Below, piece by piece: positions 24,973 to 31,316 of a stretch of DNA of 39,772 nt. The stretch is taken from the NCBI GenBank assembly GCA_902799245.1, contig CADBZY010000043.1, forward strand, positions 1 to 39,772, given 5' to 3'. How positions within the stretch are numbered: the first letter of the stretch is position 1; every line of letters starts with the position of its first letter. The translations under genes were made by a program, and so were the position numbers. The notes under the pieces were generated by a model. That model ran no database searches, was not told where the DNA came from, and saw only the letters and a list, made by a program, of their open reading frames with translations. The stretch is from an uncultured Ruminococcus sp. (lineage in GTDB: Bacteria; Bacillota; Clostridia; Oscillospirales; Acutalibacteraceae).

Positions 24973-25818
24973 TTAATCCGCTACAAACGCGGAGCTGTAA
25001 ACGACGGTGGTCTTGTAAACGCCGGAGTCAGCGGCAGCGATATCGTTCCGGTTGATGGTTATCTGTAGGGCACTGTAATTCGTGTAACCGAAGCTTACCG
25101 GGCCATTGTCATTGGAAGCCGTCACGCCGTAACCGCCGATACGGCAATCCTCATTGGTGCTGAAACTGCCGATGGTAAAGGGGATGGTTTTGGTGCTGTC
25201 ATCTGTTTTTTTGAACAAGCCGTCATACCGCATAAAAGCATAAATATGACCGGCAGTGAAATTGGAAACGTCTGTGATGCTCGCCTCGCCAAGATTAATA
25301 TATTCAACCGGATATGTCACCGAAACATCGGCAGGAATATTGAGTGTCCATGTGGGAGTCGTCACTTCTGCGGTATAAATGATGTAAAACTCCGCGTAGG
25401 TATTGCTATAGGTCTTCGTCGCATTCATGCCGTTGATGGTAAACACTGCGTCGTCGGCGATTCTGAAGCTGTCATTGAGTTGCACATTCACGCTTATCTT
25501 GTACTTCTGACCGGCTTTATATGTATAACCCGTTTCATATCGTACAGCGGTACCTTCGTTTCCATTGTCGTCTGTCTCATAGATGTTGATATTGCCGGTT
25601 TTAAAGAACTGAGCGTTTTCGACAGTCAATGAATCATCTACCGTTTTTCCGGCCGCAGGCAGAACAACGGTAGCTTTGACCTTGTGAATCATAGCGTAGT
25701 CGGAAATGGTGAGCGTAATTTCCTGACTCTGTGAACTATCGGCGAAAGCGGTGACGGCAAACGTACAAAACATACACATCATCGCCGCGGAAAGCAAAAG
25801 CGCAAATGTTTTTTTCAT
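24973..25818 (-). CDS. Secreted beta-rich protein of unknown function
   Basis: The start is the ATG at 25816-25818, 9 nt behind AAAGGAA; the longer frame to 25869 is less supported. A cleavable signal peptide ends TAFADS. The mature part has two beta-rich halves: the first like extracellular adhesion modules, the second with WTLNIPADVSVTYP...INLGEASITDV, a pattern I associate with fimbrial or surface beta-sandwich proteins of gut Firmicutes. No sortase signal is seen. It follows the membrane protein gene directly in the P7 operon. Confidence 0.75.
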   Translation of the reverse strand: MKKTFALLLSAAMMCMFCTFAVTAFADSSQSQEITLTISDYAMIHKVKATVVLPAAGKTVDDSLTVENAQFFKTGNINIYETDDNGNEGTAVRYETGYTYKAGQKYKISVNVQLNDSFRIADDAVFTINGMNATKTYSNTYAEFYIIYTAEVTTPTWTLNIPADVSVTYPVEYINLGEASITDVSNFTAGHIYAFMRYDGLFKKTDDSTKTIPFTIGSFSTNEDCRIGGYGVTASNDNGPVSFGYTNYSALQITINRNDIAAADSGVYKTTVVYSSAFVAD

Positions 25819-25870
25819 GGGTCTTATTCCTTTCATAGTTGCATTTTTGAGGACGTCGTATCGATTCATC

Positions 25871-26476
25871 CTAATAAACTTTTATCGTGATGGGGCTGTC
25901 CGCTCCGTTGAGCGGGTTTTGTGCTTCATCATTGGTGAAGCACTCGTACACCAGACGGGCTTCATACTCTCCGGCGGAAAGAGCGCGGGACAGTACGACA
26001 GTTTCCGACGTCTCGCCGGGTCTGAGAAGCTCCGACTGCCAGAGCGTTTCTCCGTCCAGCACAATCGAAACGCGGAACTGTGCGAAATTCTGTTCGGGAT
26101 TTGTGAAGGTCAATGTCTGCTTTTTGGTTCTTGCAGTGAACGTAAGCCACGCAAATTGCGGGAGGGCAATGGAATCGGTCAATTTATCCGGGTTCTCGTT
26201 CGTTTGCGCGGACGTGGTGAGCGAAAGCTGTGAATTTCCCTTTGAAATGACCGCCCAGACAGCCACACTGACAGAGAGCAGTGTGATAATTAACAGAATG
26301 ACAATCAGTTTATCACGCCCGTCCCTTTCCTTTTGTTTTTTCTCCTGTCGGAATTGACTTTCTTCCTTTTGGTTGTTTTGCTCGTCGATAAGATTCACCT
26401 CCTTTTTTCGGATTGACTTGGGTTGTTTTTCTCCCCATCTGTTTTTGAATGCGGTTTTGCCTTTTTGTTTTCGCAT
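25871..26476 (-). CDS. Membrane-anchored beta-sandwich protein, first gene of the P7 operon
   Basis: A basic, Gln-rich cytoplasmic N-terminus is followed by one membrane helix (about residues 56-77) and an extracellular beta-sandwich of about 115 residues (LTFTNPEQNFAQFRVSIVL, AGEYEARLVYEC). The start is unclear. The ATG at 26476 lies only about 3 nt from the predicted +1 of P7, so it would be nearly leaderless. A perfect AAAAAAGGAGGTG at 26396-26408 sits 8 nt before the in-frame codon ATC at 26387-26389, where a start codon would be expected; initiation there would give IDEQNNQ or, if mutated from ATG, MDEQNNQ. The two adjacent genes probably act together at the cell surface. Confidence 0.72.
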   Translation of the reverse strand: MRKQKGKTAFKNRWGEKQPKSIRKKEVNLIDEQNNQKEESQFRQEKKQKERDGRDKLIVILLIITLLSVSVAVWAVISKGNSQLSLTTSAQTNENPDKLTDSIALPQFAWLTFTARTKKQTLTFTNPEQNFAQFRVSIVLDGETLWQSELLRPGETSETVVLSRALSAGEYEARLVYECFTNDEAQNPLNGADSPITIKVY

Positions 26477-26485
26477 TCCAATTGT

Positions 26486-26517
26486 ATGCTATCATACCCT
26501 GTCCAATAAATGTCCAG
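26486..26517 (-). promoter_or_regulatory. SARP-type promoter P7 (heptamer direct repeat plus -10)
   Basis: On the minus strand CTGGACA (26511-26517) - TTTA - TTGGACA (26500-26506), 8 nt, then TAGCAT (26486-26491). Upstream elements at 26538-26549 and 26559-26570 match the pair at P5. It drives the surface-protein operon. Confidence 0.85.
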
Positions 26518-26682
26518 TATAAACGGGGATTTTTAGGTTACAACATCGTAATCTATTATGACAATTTTGTAATTATTCTGTCTTTGGTGTTGTTTTTTTC
26601 ACTGCTAAAATATTTTTGTGAGAATATACAAAAAATACGATGATAATTTGCTCGCTGATTTTGCGAATATCGTTCATTTACT

Positions 26683-26796
26683 ATGGACATTTATTTGACA
26701 GCATACACGGTGCTGACAATCGTCTCTCCAACCGGTGAGAAAACGGAGTATGAAGTTCACATCGAACGGGACACATACGAAGTGAAGAGGAAATAG
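26683..26796 (+). CDS. Short ORF or gene remnant, 37 aa
   Basis: MDIYLTAYTVLTIVSP...RDTYEVKRK is open for 37 codons and directly followed by a terminator. There is no ribosome site, and its start lies inside a degenerate copy of the heptamer repeat, so it is more likely the tail of a deleted gene than a functional gene. Confidence 0.25.
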   Translation: MDIYLTAYTVLTIVSPTGEKTEYEVHIERDTYEVKRK

Positions 26797-26810
26797 TTTT
26801 TACAAAAGGA

Positions 26811-26868
26811 CAACCGCCGAAGGGAGATTGCCCGAATCTGAGCAATGATCCGCTTCGGCGGTTGTTTT
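26811..26868. terminator. Bidirectional terminator
   Basis: CAACCGCCGAAG (26811-26822) pairs with CTTCGGCGGTTG (26853-26864), 12 bp, followed by TTTT on the plus strand and a T-rich run on the minus strand. It terminates the ADP-ribosyltransferase-like gene and any plus-strand transcript. Confidence 0.8.
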
Positions 26869-26902
26869 ATATCTTTATATAATAGTAGGAATTATCACTG
26901 AC

Positions 26903-27403
26903 TTACGGTTTCAGCAGTTCCACCTTCACATAATGTCTGTAAAGCGTTGTCGGTTCATCCTCCCACGGGTTCTGATGCTGAATTGCCATATTTCCCACGT
27001 CGAGAATACGGTAGCGGGCGTTGTGATTCATCAGGATTTCTTTCTCCTGTGAGTGAACCACTGCGTCAATGCAGACCGCGCCCAGACCTTCCAAGGCTTC
27101 GGGAGAGGCGTAGATGATGAACAGCGTGTCGCCAAAACCGGCGGCAATGCCGGGGTCGGTGGTGGTACTGATCATGATGGGGTCGGTGAAGATGCTTCCG
27201 ATCGCGTCCACCAATTGCTGCTGGGTCGGCAGGACGTCGGTGCCGGCGGCAGCCATATCGTCGACGAATTTCACCGTACCGCGCGTTCCGGGCGGCACGG
27301 GAGCGTAAGGGTCGCTCATCTCGCCGAGGACAATTCTCGTGCCGGGCGGGTAGAGCATTTTGGCGCGCTGAATTCTCAGGCGCTCTCCGTCAAATGAATT
27401 CAT
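26903..27403 (-). CDS. DUF4314-like N-terminus fused to a partial ADP-ribosyltransferase domain
   Basis: The start is the ATG at 27401-27403, about 9 nt behind AAAGGGA. Residues 8-48 match DUF4314 (YPPGTRIVLGEMSDPYAPVPPGT), a small domain common in phage and conjugative elements. From about 50 the protein resembles the second half of an arginine-type ADP-ribosyltransferase: the STS-like strand MISTTTDPGIAAGF and the catalytic E-x-E in SQEKEILMNHNARYRIL. The first half of the fold with its conserved Arg is not apparent, so the protein looks like a deletion chimera and may be inactive. No signal peptide is present. It is the last gene of the mobile-element-like block. Confidence 0.6.
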   Translation of the reverse strand: MNSFDGERLRIQRAKMLYPPGTRIVLGEMSDPYAPVPPGTRGTVKFVDDMAAAGTDVLPTQQQLVDAIGSIFTDPIMISTTTDPGIAAGFGDTLFIIYASPEALEGLGAVCIDAVVHSQEKEILMNHNARYRILDVGNMAIQHQNPWEDEPTTLYRHYVKVELLKP

Positions 27404-27527
27404 TGCTGACATTCCCTTTCTTTCTGTTGGTTTTTGTAGGTTTTTGTGGGTTTCATGCGATTTTTGAAACAACTCTAAGATGATTCCTTTAGGTCACCCC
27501 CTGTATAGGATAAAGTATGCGGATTTC

Positions 27528-28046
27528 TTACATTCCGCTGAAGCCCTGTCCGGTCTGCTGGCTGAGATATTCGTCCATCTCATCGGCGGTGTAGACGAAG
27601 TAATCGTCACCGCTGTTCCAGAAGGACACATAATACTTCTCATCGTCCAGCGTAATCGGGTGCTGTTCAAATGACTCCCCAAAGCCGTCACTCGCCTGTC
27701 CGGTCACTTCGCCTCTCATTTGTTCCGTTTCTTCCGCGGTAAGTGGTTCCTTCAGCGTGAGCTTCATGCGGCCGTAGAGTTCGCCGTTCAGGGTTTCAAC
27801 GCCCCATTCAGCGGAGATCAGCTTGTGCTGAATGTCAGCGTTGTCATCGCAGAGATATCTCTCCATTTCAATGTCGGACTGGTAATCGTCGATGGCTTCT
27901 TGGATTTCGTCCTCGAACCAGCGAACGGAGTCGCTGCTGACGGAATACAAATCCTCGCTGTCCTCGTCCTCCACCTGCACCGACAGAGGGAAGTAAAAGG
28001 TTTCAGTGACGTAATCGTCCGAAAATGCCTTTCTACTATATGGCAT
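27528..28046 (-). CDS. Hypothetical acidic protein of a mobile-element block
   Basis: This 172-residue soluble protein is strongly acidic, contains an all-beta/helical mix and has no family I can name with certainty; similar acidic proteins occur next to conjugation and phage genes in Clostridia. Its ATG overlaps the last codons of the upstream gene by 11 nt, so the two are translationally coupled and probably work together. The 125 bp to the next gene hold short repeats (GGTTTTTGT) and nothing else seen. Confidence 0.6.
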   Translation of the reverse strand: MPYSRKAFSDDYVTETFYFPLSVQVEDEDSEDLYSVSSDSVRWFEDEIQEAIDDYQSDIEMERYLCDDNADIQHKLISAEWGVETLNGELYGRMKLTLKEPLTAEETEQMRGEVTGQASDGFGESFEQHPITLDDEKYYVSFWNSGDDYFVYTADEMDEYLSQQTGQGFSGM

Positions 28047-28407
28047 ATTCTATCGCCTCCGCTTTCTCCAAGCCCAGCCGCCGGATATTGATGGCTGTGA
28101 TAATGACGTTGAACATTTTCTCCGAGATCAAATTGGTGTCGAAGATATCGCTGAGTGAAACATGGTCGGTGTTAAAGTACATATCCTTCGACGCGCTGTA
28201 AAGGGTGTAGCAGTTTTCGCTCACCGTGTCCAGCCTGACTTCGTCGTAGTCGATGCGGCTCTCTCGGATATTGCCCTTCACCTTGTTCCACAGAATCTGA
28301 TCCGCCGTGAGCAGATACATCGCCGCCATGAGTCGGGTGTCTGTTTTGTCCTTCTTTCGGATGGCTTTCTTGAACGTGGACTTGTGCTGCTGACTTTTGA
28401 ATCTCAT
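28036..28407 (-). CDS. DUF6075-like small protein
   Basis: The 123-residue protein begins MRFKSQQHKSTFKKAI and includes DTRLMAAMYLLTADQILW, a pattern I associate from memory with DUF6075 proteins of Clostridia mobile elements. The function is unknown. AGGAGAG lies upstream of the ATG. It is the first of a coupled pair with the following acidic protein. Confidence 0.55.
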   Translation of the reverse strand: MRFKSQQHKSTFKKAIRKKDKTDTRLMAAMYLLTADQILWNKVKGNIRESRIDYDEVRLDTVSENCYTLYSASKDMYFNTDHVSLSDIFDTNLISEKMFNVIITAINIRRLGLEKAEAIEYAI

Positions 28408-28445
28408 TTGGTAATCACTCTCCTAAAATTTCGTTAGCAAACAAA

Positions 28446-28508
28446 AAAGCCGACTGTTTTTTTCTGTCGGACGCTGATCAGACGTCCATCTTCAAAACAA
28501 TCGGCTTT
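28446..28508. other. Structured non-coding element
   Basis: AAAGCCGA (28446-28453) can pair with TCGGCTTT (28501-28508), enclosing GGACG/CGTCC-like inner pairing and a T-run. It lies just upstream of the DUF6075-like gene. It could be a terminator for the upstream operon or a leader structure. The rest of 28510-28700 shows no gene. Confidence 0.35.
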
Positions 28509-28700
28509 GTTGCTTATCTACAAAAAAGCGCACAGATTTTCTACCTGCACGCTTGATTGGTTGGGTATTGAATTATCTTGAAATAGGGGCAAAGGCAGAC
28601 CTCGAAATGAGCATCACAGGAGTTCACCTTCAAAAATACCCCAAAAATGCCCAAAGGCATCTACGGTCAGCCCGCTTCATTTTTTGACCCCTAAAGCGCC

Positions 28701-28727
28701 GTGAAGCCCCTACAGTAGGGGCTTCAC
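28701..28727. terminator. Perfect 12-bp hairpin
   Basis: GTGAAGCCCCTA and TAGGGGCTTCAC are separated by CAG. It lies 30 nt downstream of the stop at 28757. T-tails are weak on both strands, so it may be a terminator or a palindromic remnant of a mobile element. Confidence 0.5.
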
Positions 28728-28756
28728 GGGGGTGGCATCTTTTTTAAGCTGCATTT

Positions 28757-29116
28757 TTATGAAATAAATGTAAATTTGTTTACGATATCTTCGAACGTCT
28801 CTGTCTGACCGCTCTGAATTACAAAATCTGAATGACCTGCACTCTTACAATGACCACTCAGAAAATTGGCATCTCTGTCAGATCTCATTGTGAAGTAAGC
28901 GACTTCATTCGGATTGGCAATTTCGATTTCTTCTTCTCCATAAAGATATGAATCCACATGAACTTTAATTTCATCACTCTCAGGATGCTTTTCCATGAAG
29001 TCCTCGTAGGCAGTCCAGCCGTCAAGATCAGCGACTGTCTTTGGCGTGCCTGATGCAAGAAATTTAACTTGATGCTGATCTACAGTTAATGTTACCTCAG
29101 AAAATAATAGAGCCAT
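28757..29116 (-). CDS. Hypothetical protein, 119 aa
   Basis: I do not recognise the family. The protein is soluble and acidic with several predicted beta-strands and no signal peptide. A strong GGAGGACAAATTTT precedes the ATG. It lies 33 nt downstream of the sigma-4/alpha-CTD gene and is likely cotranscribed. Confidence 0.55.
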   Translation of the reverse strand: MALLFSEVTLTVDQHQVKFLASGTPKTVADLDGWTAYEDFMEKHPESDEIKVHVDSYLYGEEEIEIANPNEVAYFTMRSDRDANFLSGHCKSAGHSDFVIQSGQTETFEDIVNKFTFIS

Positions 29117-29149
29117 AAAATTTGTCCTCCGGAATATTCAAAAGAGTAA

Positions 29150-30259
29150 TCATTTCCGTAGATTTCTTATTGGTGAACTGTCGATGCCCGCCCTTTCTAG
29201 TATAGAAATAAGATCCGCTCTTGACTTTTCGCCAAGACCTCTGAGCTGCAGGATTTTTTCAGGTTCATTTTTGATGAGCCTTTCAAGCTGATCTACAGTC
29301 CGCAATCCCCCGCGGTAAAGAATATTGAAGGTTCGGAAAGAAAAACCAAGCTCCCAAATGTTATAAATATCTGCCGGCTGATGAATTTTTAATTTTACAT
29401 ACACTTCGCTGCAATCTACTCCATGCTCGACAAGTTTATCAGCAATCGCCGTCAGATGTTTTTTATTCAGTTTTAAAAGTTCGGAAGGAGTCTTGTCCAT
29501 TGCCTCCATCACATCTCCGAGTGTGTGAATCTTCATATTCCGAATTTTGAATTTTGCGGATAAGGGAAAACCGGAATCGTCTAATGTTACTTGCTGCAAA
29601 ATCTGTATCTGTTCAGCACGGCTTTTTGCGCACATACAATCAAGCCTTATCTTCTCTTTTCGCCTCGCATTTCCTTGAAGCCCATACCTTATATAATCTG
29701 ATCTCGCATCATGGCGCAGCTTTTGGAGTGCTTTTGCTTTGATCTCACCGATACGGGGAGCGGTTACACCAATCATTTCACTGATTGCCTTTTGTGACAT
29801 ATATTTCTCATAATATTGTCTGATAATCATCTGCTCTCTTTGGGGCAGTGTGGAAATGACATGGCGTAATCCCGCCATCTGATCTTCATTCAGCGTGAGG
29901 GGAACATTTTGAATATCTTGCAGAATGTTTTCCGGCCATCGCGGTTTTGAAGGCTTGGGTTTAGTTTTTTTCTGCGGCTTCACCGATGATGACTCGGCTC
30001 TGGGATGTTTTATCCCCAGCACCTTCTGTATCTCACTTTCCTCTGCGTCCGGGAAGAAGCGGCGTATCTGTTCCGATATTCTGTCCCATGAAGCGCTTGG
30101 TTCTTCACTGTATCGGGAAGAAATAAAATCGTATCCCCACTTGGTTTCAGGCATTTTCATTACGCCGATATGCCAGCCGAATGGCTCGCCAGTCTTGTTT
30201 ATACGCTGACGGAAATCCGACACAATGAGATAGGTCTGCATCTGAAGCTCTGTCAGCAC
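29150..30259 (-). CDS. Sigma-region-4 protein fused to tandem RNA-polymerase alpha-CTD-like domains
   Basis: Residues 1-85 resemble the C-terminal part of AlkZ-related (YcaQ-type DNA glycosylase-like) proteins of Clostridia (LQMQTYLIVSDFRQRINK, GWHIGVM, WGYDFISSRY); this identification is from memory. A basic linker at 90-110 leads to a sigma-70 region 4 (about 128-182: LPQREQMIIRQYY, SQKAISEMIGVTAPRIGEIK). Two HhH units follow: a weak one at about 225-287 and a clear alpha-CTD at about 302-364 (WELGFSFRTFNILYRGGL, LRGLGEKSRADLISIL). These are the two polymerase parts that contact promoter DNA and each other. Start GTG at 30259 is weakly supported; coding similarity extends upstream, so the N-terminus may be truncated by a deletion. 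Confidence 0.75.
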   Translation of the reverse strand: MLTELQMQTYLIVSDFRQRINKTGEPFGWHIGVMKMPETKWGYDFISSRYSEEPSASWDRISEQIRRFFPDAEESEIQKVLGIKHPRAESSSVKPQKKTKPKPSKPRWPENILQDIQNVPLTLNEDQMAGLRHVISTLPQREQMIIRQYYEKYMSQKAISEMIGVTAPRIGEIKAKALQKLRHDARSDYIRYGLQGNARRKEKIRLDCMCAKSRAEQIQILQQVTLDDSGFPLSAKFKIRNMKIHTLGDVMEAMDKTPSELLKLNKKHLTAIADKLVEHGVDCSEVYVKLKIHQPADIYNIWELGFSFRTFNILYRGGLRTVDQLERLIKNEPEKILQLRGLGEKSRADLISILERAGIDSSPIRNLRK

Positions 30260-30309
30260 ACCTTCAAAATTCTTTTCGCCGCCTTCTTTGCCGAAGCCGG
30301 CTTTTTCTT

Positions 30310-30621
30310 TCAGTGCATCAGCGCCTCATTGTCCATCTTGGCTGCGACAATATCGTCAATCGTGATATGAACTATCTCGGCACGTCTTGCCAGTTCCTGC
30401 TCGCCAAGTTCGGAATGTTCGGAATGACGATCAAACTCATTCATAAGAGCCAGATCTTCCAGTTCAAATGTGTTGAACAAAGCGTACACATCTTCACCGA
30501 CTTCAACCGTGACTGATTCATTATCAATATTTCTGAACATGACAAAGAATTTACCGTCTTTCACAATCATCGTGTAAGGGTTATCCTTATCTTTTCTTCT
30601 CGACGGTCTTTTTTCATCCAT
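30310..30621 (-). CDS. N-terminal fragment of a mobile-element sigma-like factor
   Basis: The start is the ATG at 30619-30621 behind GGAGG. The sequence MDEKRPSRRKDKDNPYTMIV...DVYALFNTFELEDLALMNEFDRHSEHSELGEQELARRA matches the N-terminal part of small sigma-70-like proteins of integrative elements, which normally continue into region 4 at about residue 110. Here the frame stops at 103 aa, and region 4 is found only in the next gene after an AlkZ-like piece. A deletion or recombination event probably split the gene. Confidence 0.6.
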   Translation of the reverse strand: MDEKRPSRRKDKDNPYTMIVKDGKFFVMFRNIDNESVTVEVGEDVYALFNTFELEDLALMNEFDRHSEHSELGEQELARRAEIVHITIDDIVAAKMDNEALMH

Positions 30622-30921
30622 TTGGAAAACCTCCAATCAAAAGTTAAGAAAAATTCGAATTTCAAAACGATTGATTGGGGTGGACTGCGGCAGCCTGCGC
30701 TGAAGACAGACTGCCAGCAGAAGTGGATAGAGACCGCAGTGACAAATGCTTGTCCGCAGCGGCTATGAATATATAAACAGACAGTACGGATATGACCACG
30801 TTTAATCTTAAGATTGTTTCTACAATATCCGTTTACATGGGCAATGTCTTTCTTGTCTGAGTATATCTACTTTATGCCGTCATTACTGAAAGACGGCAAA
30901 TGAGGCCGGTATCTTCTCAAC

Positions 30922-31069
30922 ATAAAAAATACCCCTCCAAAAACGAGCTTGGAGGGGTATAATTTTTGACGTAAATAATCACCCCGCCAAAAAGGTCGTT
31001 TTTTTTAAGCAGGGTAATATTAACTTTATTTGATGCTGAATTTGCTGCGATGAACAAATCCTCATTTAT
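30922..31069 (-). ncRNA. Candidate small RNA
   Basis: A sigma-A-like promoter on the minus strand has TTGAAT (31099-31104), a 17-nt spacer and TATAAT (31076-31081). It predicts a transcript from about 31069 to the strong terminator at 30929-30960, about 145 nt. Only short ORFs lie inside (28 aa from an ATG without a ribosome site), so an RNA is more likely. The flanking 30637-30920 and 31180-31260 hold no gene that I can support. Confidence 0.45.
30929..30960 (-). terminator. Rho-independent terminator of the candidate small RNA
   Basis: ATACCCCTCCAA (30929-30940) pairs with TTGGAGGGGTAT (30949-30960), 12 bp, 8-nt loop, followed on the minus strand by TTTTTT. Confidence 0.85.
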
Positions 31070-31137
31070 GGTGATATTATATCACGTCGAAATTGATTAT
31101 TCAATAGTGATGTGAAGATTTCTACTATTTGCACAAA

Positions 31138-31178
31138 AACTTTCTCCCCAACATTCACAAGAATTTGGGGAGAAAGTT
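31138..31178 (-). terminator. Rho-independent terminator
   Basis: AACTTTCTCCCCAA (31138-31151) pairs perfectly with TTGGGGAGAAAGTT (31165-31178), 14 bp, with TTTTT following on the minus strand. It is a second stop downstream of the M56 operon. Confidence 0.8.
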
Positions 31179-31264
31179 CCAGTTAATCATTCGTGGATTC
31201 TTTTATATTGGGGGGTGAAAAAACGGTAATAATTCATTACGAAAGATAATAGACTGTTCCATAA

Positions 31265-31304
31265 AAAACGGGCTTTCCTGCTTAACTGCGGGAAAGCCCG
31301 TTTT
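31265..31304. terminator. Terminator of the blaI-M56 operon
   Basis: AAAACGGGCTTTCC (31265-31278) pairs with GGAAAGCCCGTTTT (31291-31304), 14 bp with T-runs on both strands, 13 nt after the last M56 gene. Confidence 0.88.
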
Positions 31305-31316
31305 ATCACGATTGGT

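Noticed and set aside
28441-28756. Possible insertion-sequence ends or repeat-RNA element
   Set aside because: Hairpins are present, but no transposase remnant, target duplication or recognisable repeat family was found.
30806-30817. AATCTTAAGATT palindrome
   Set aside because: A single short AT-rich palindrome without promoter elements nearby; expected by chance.
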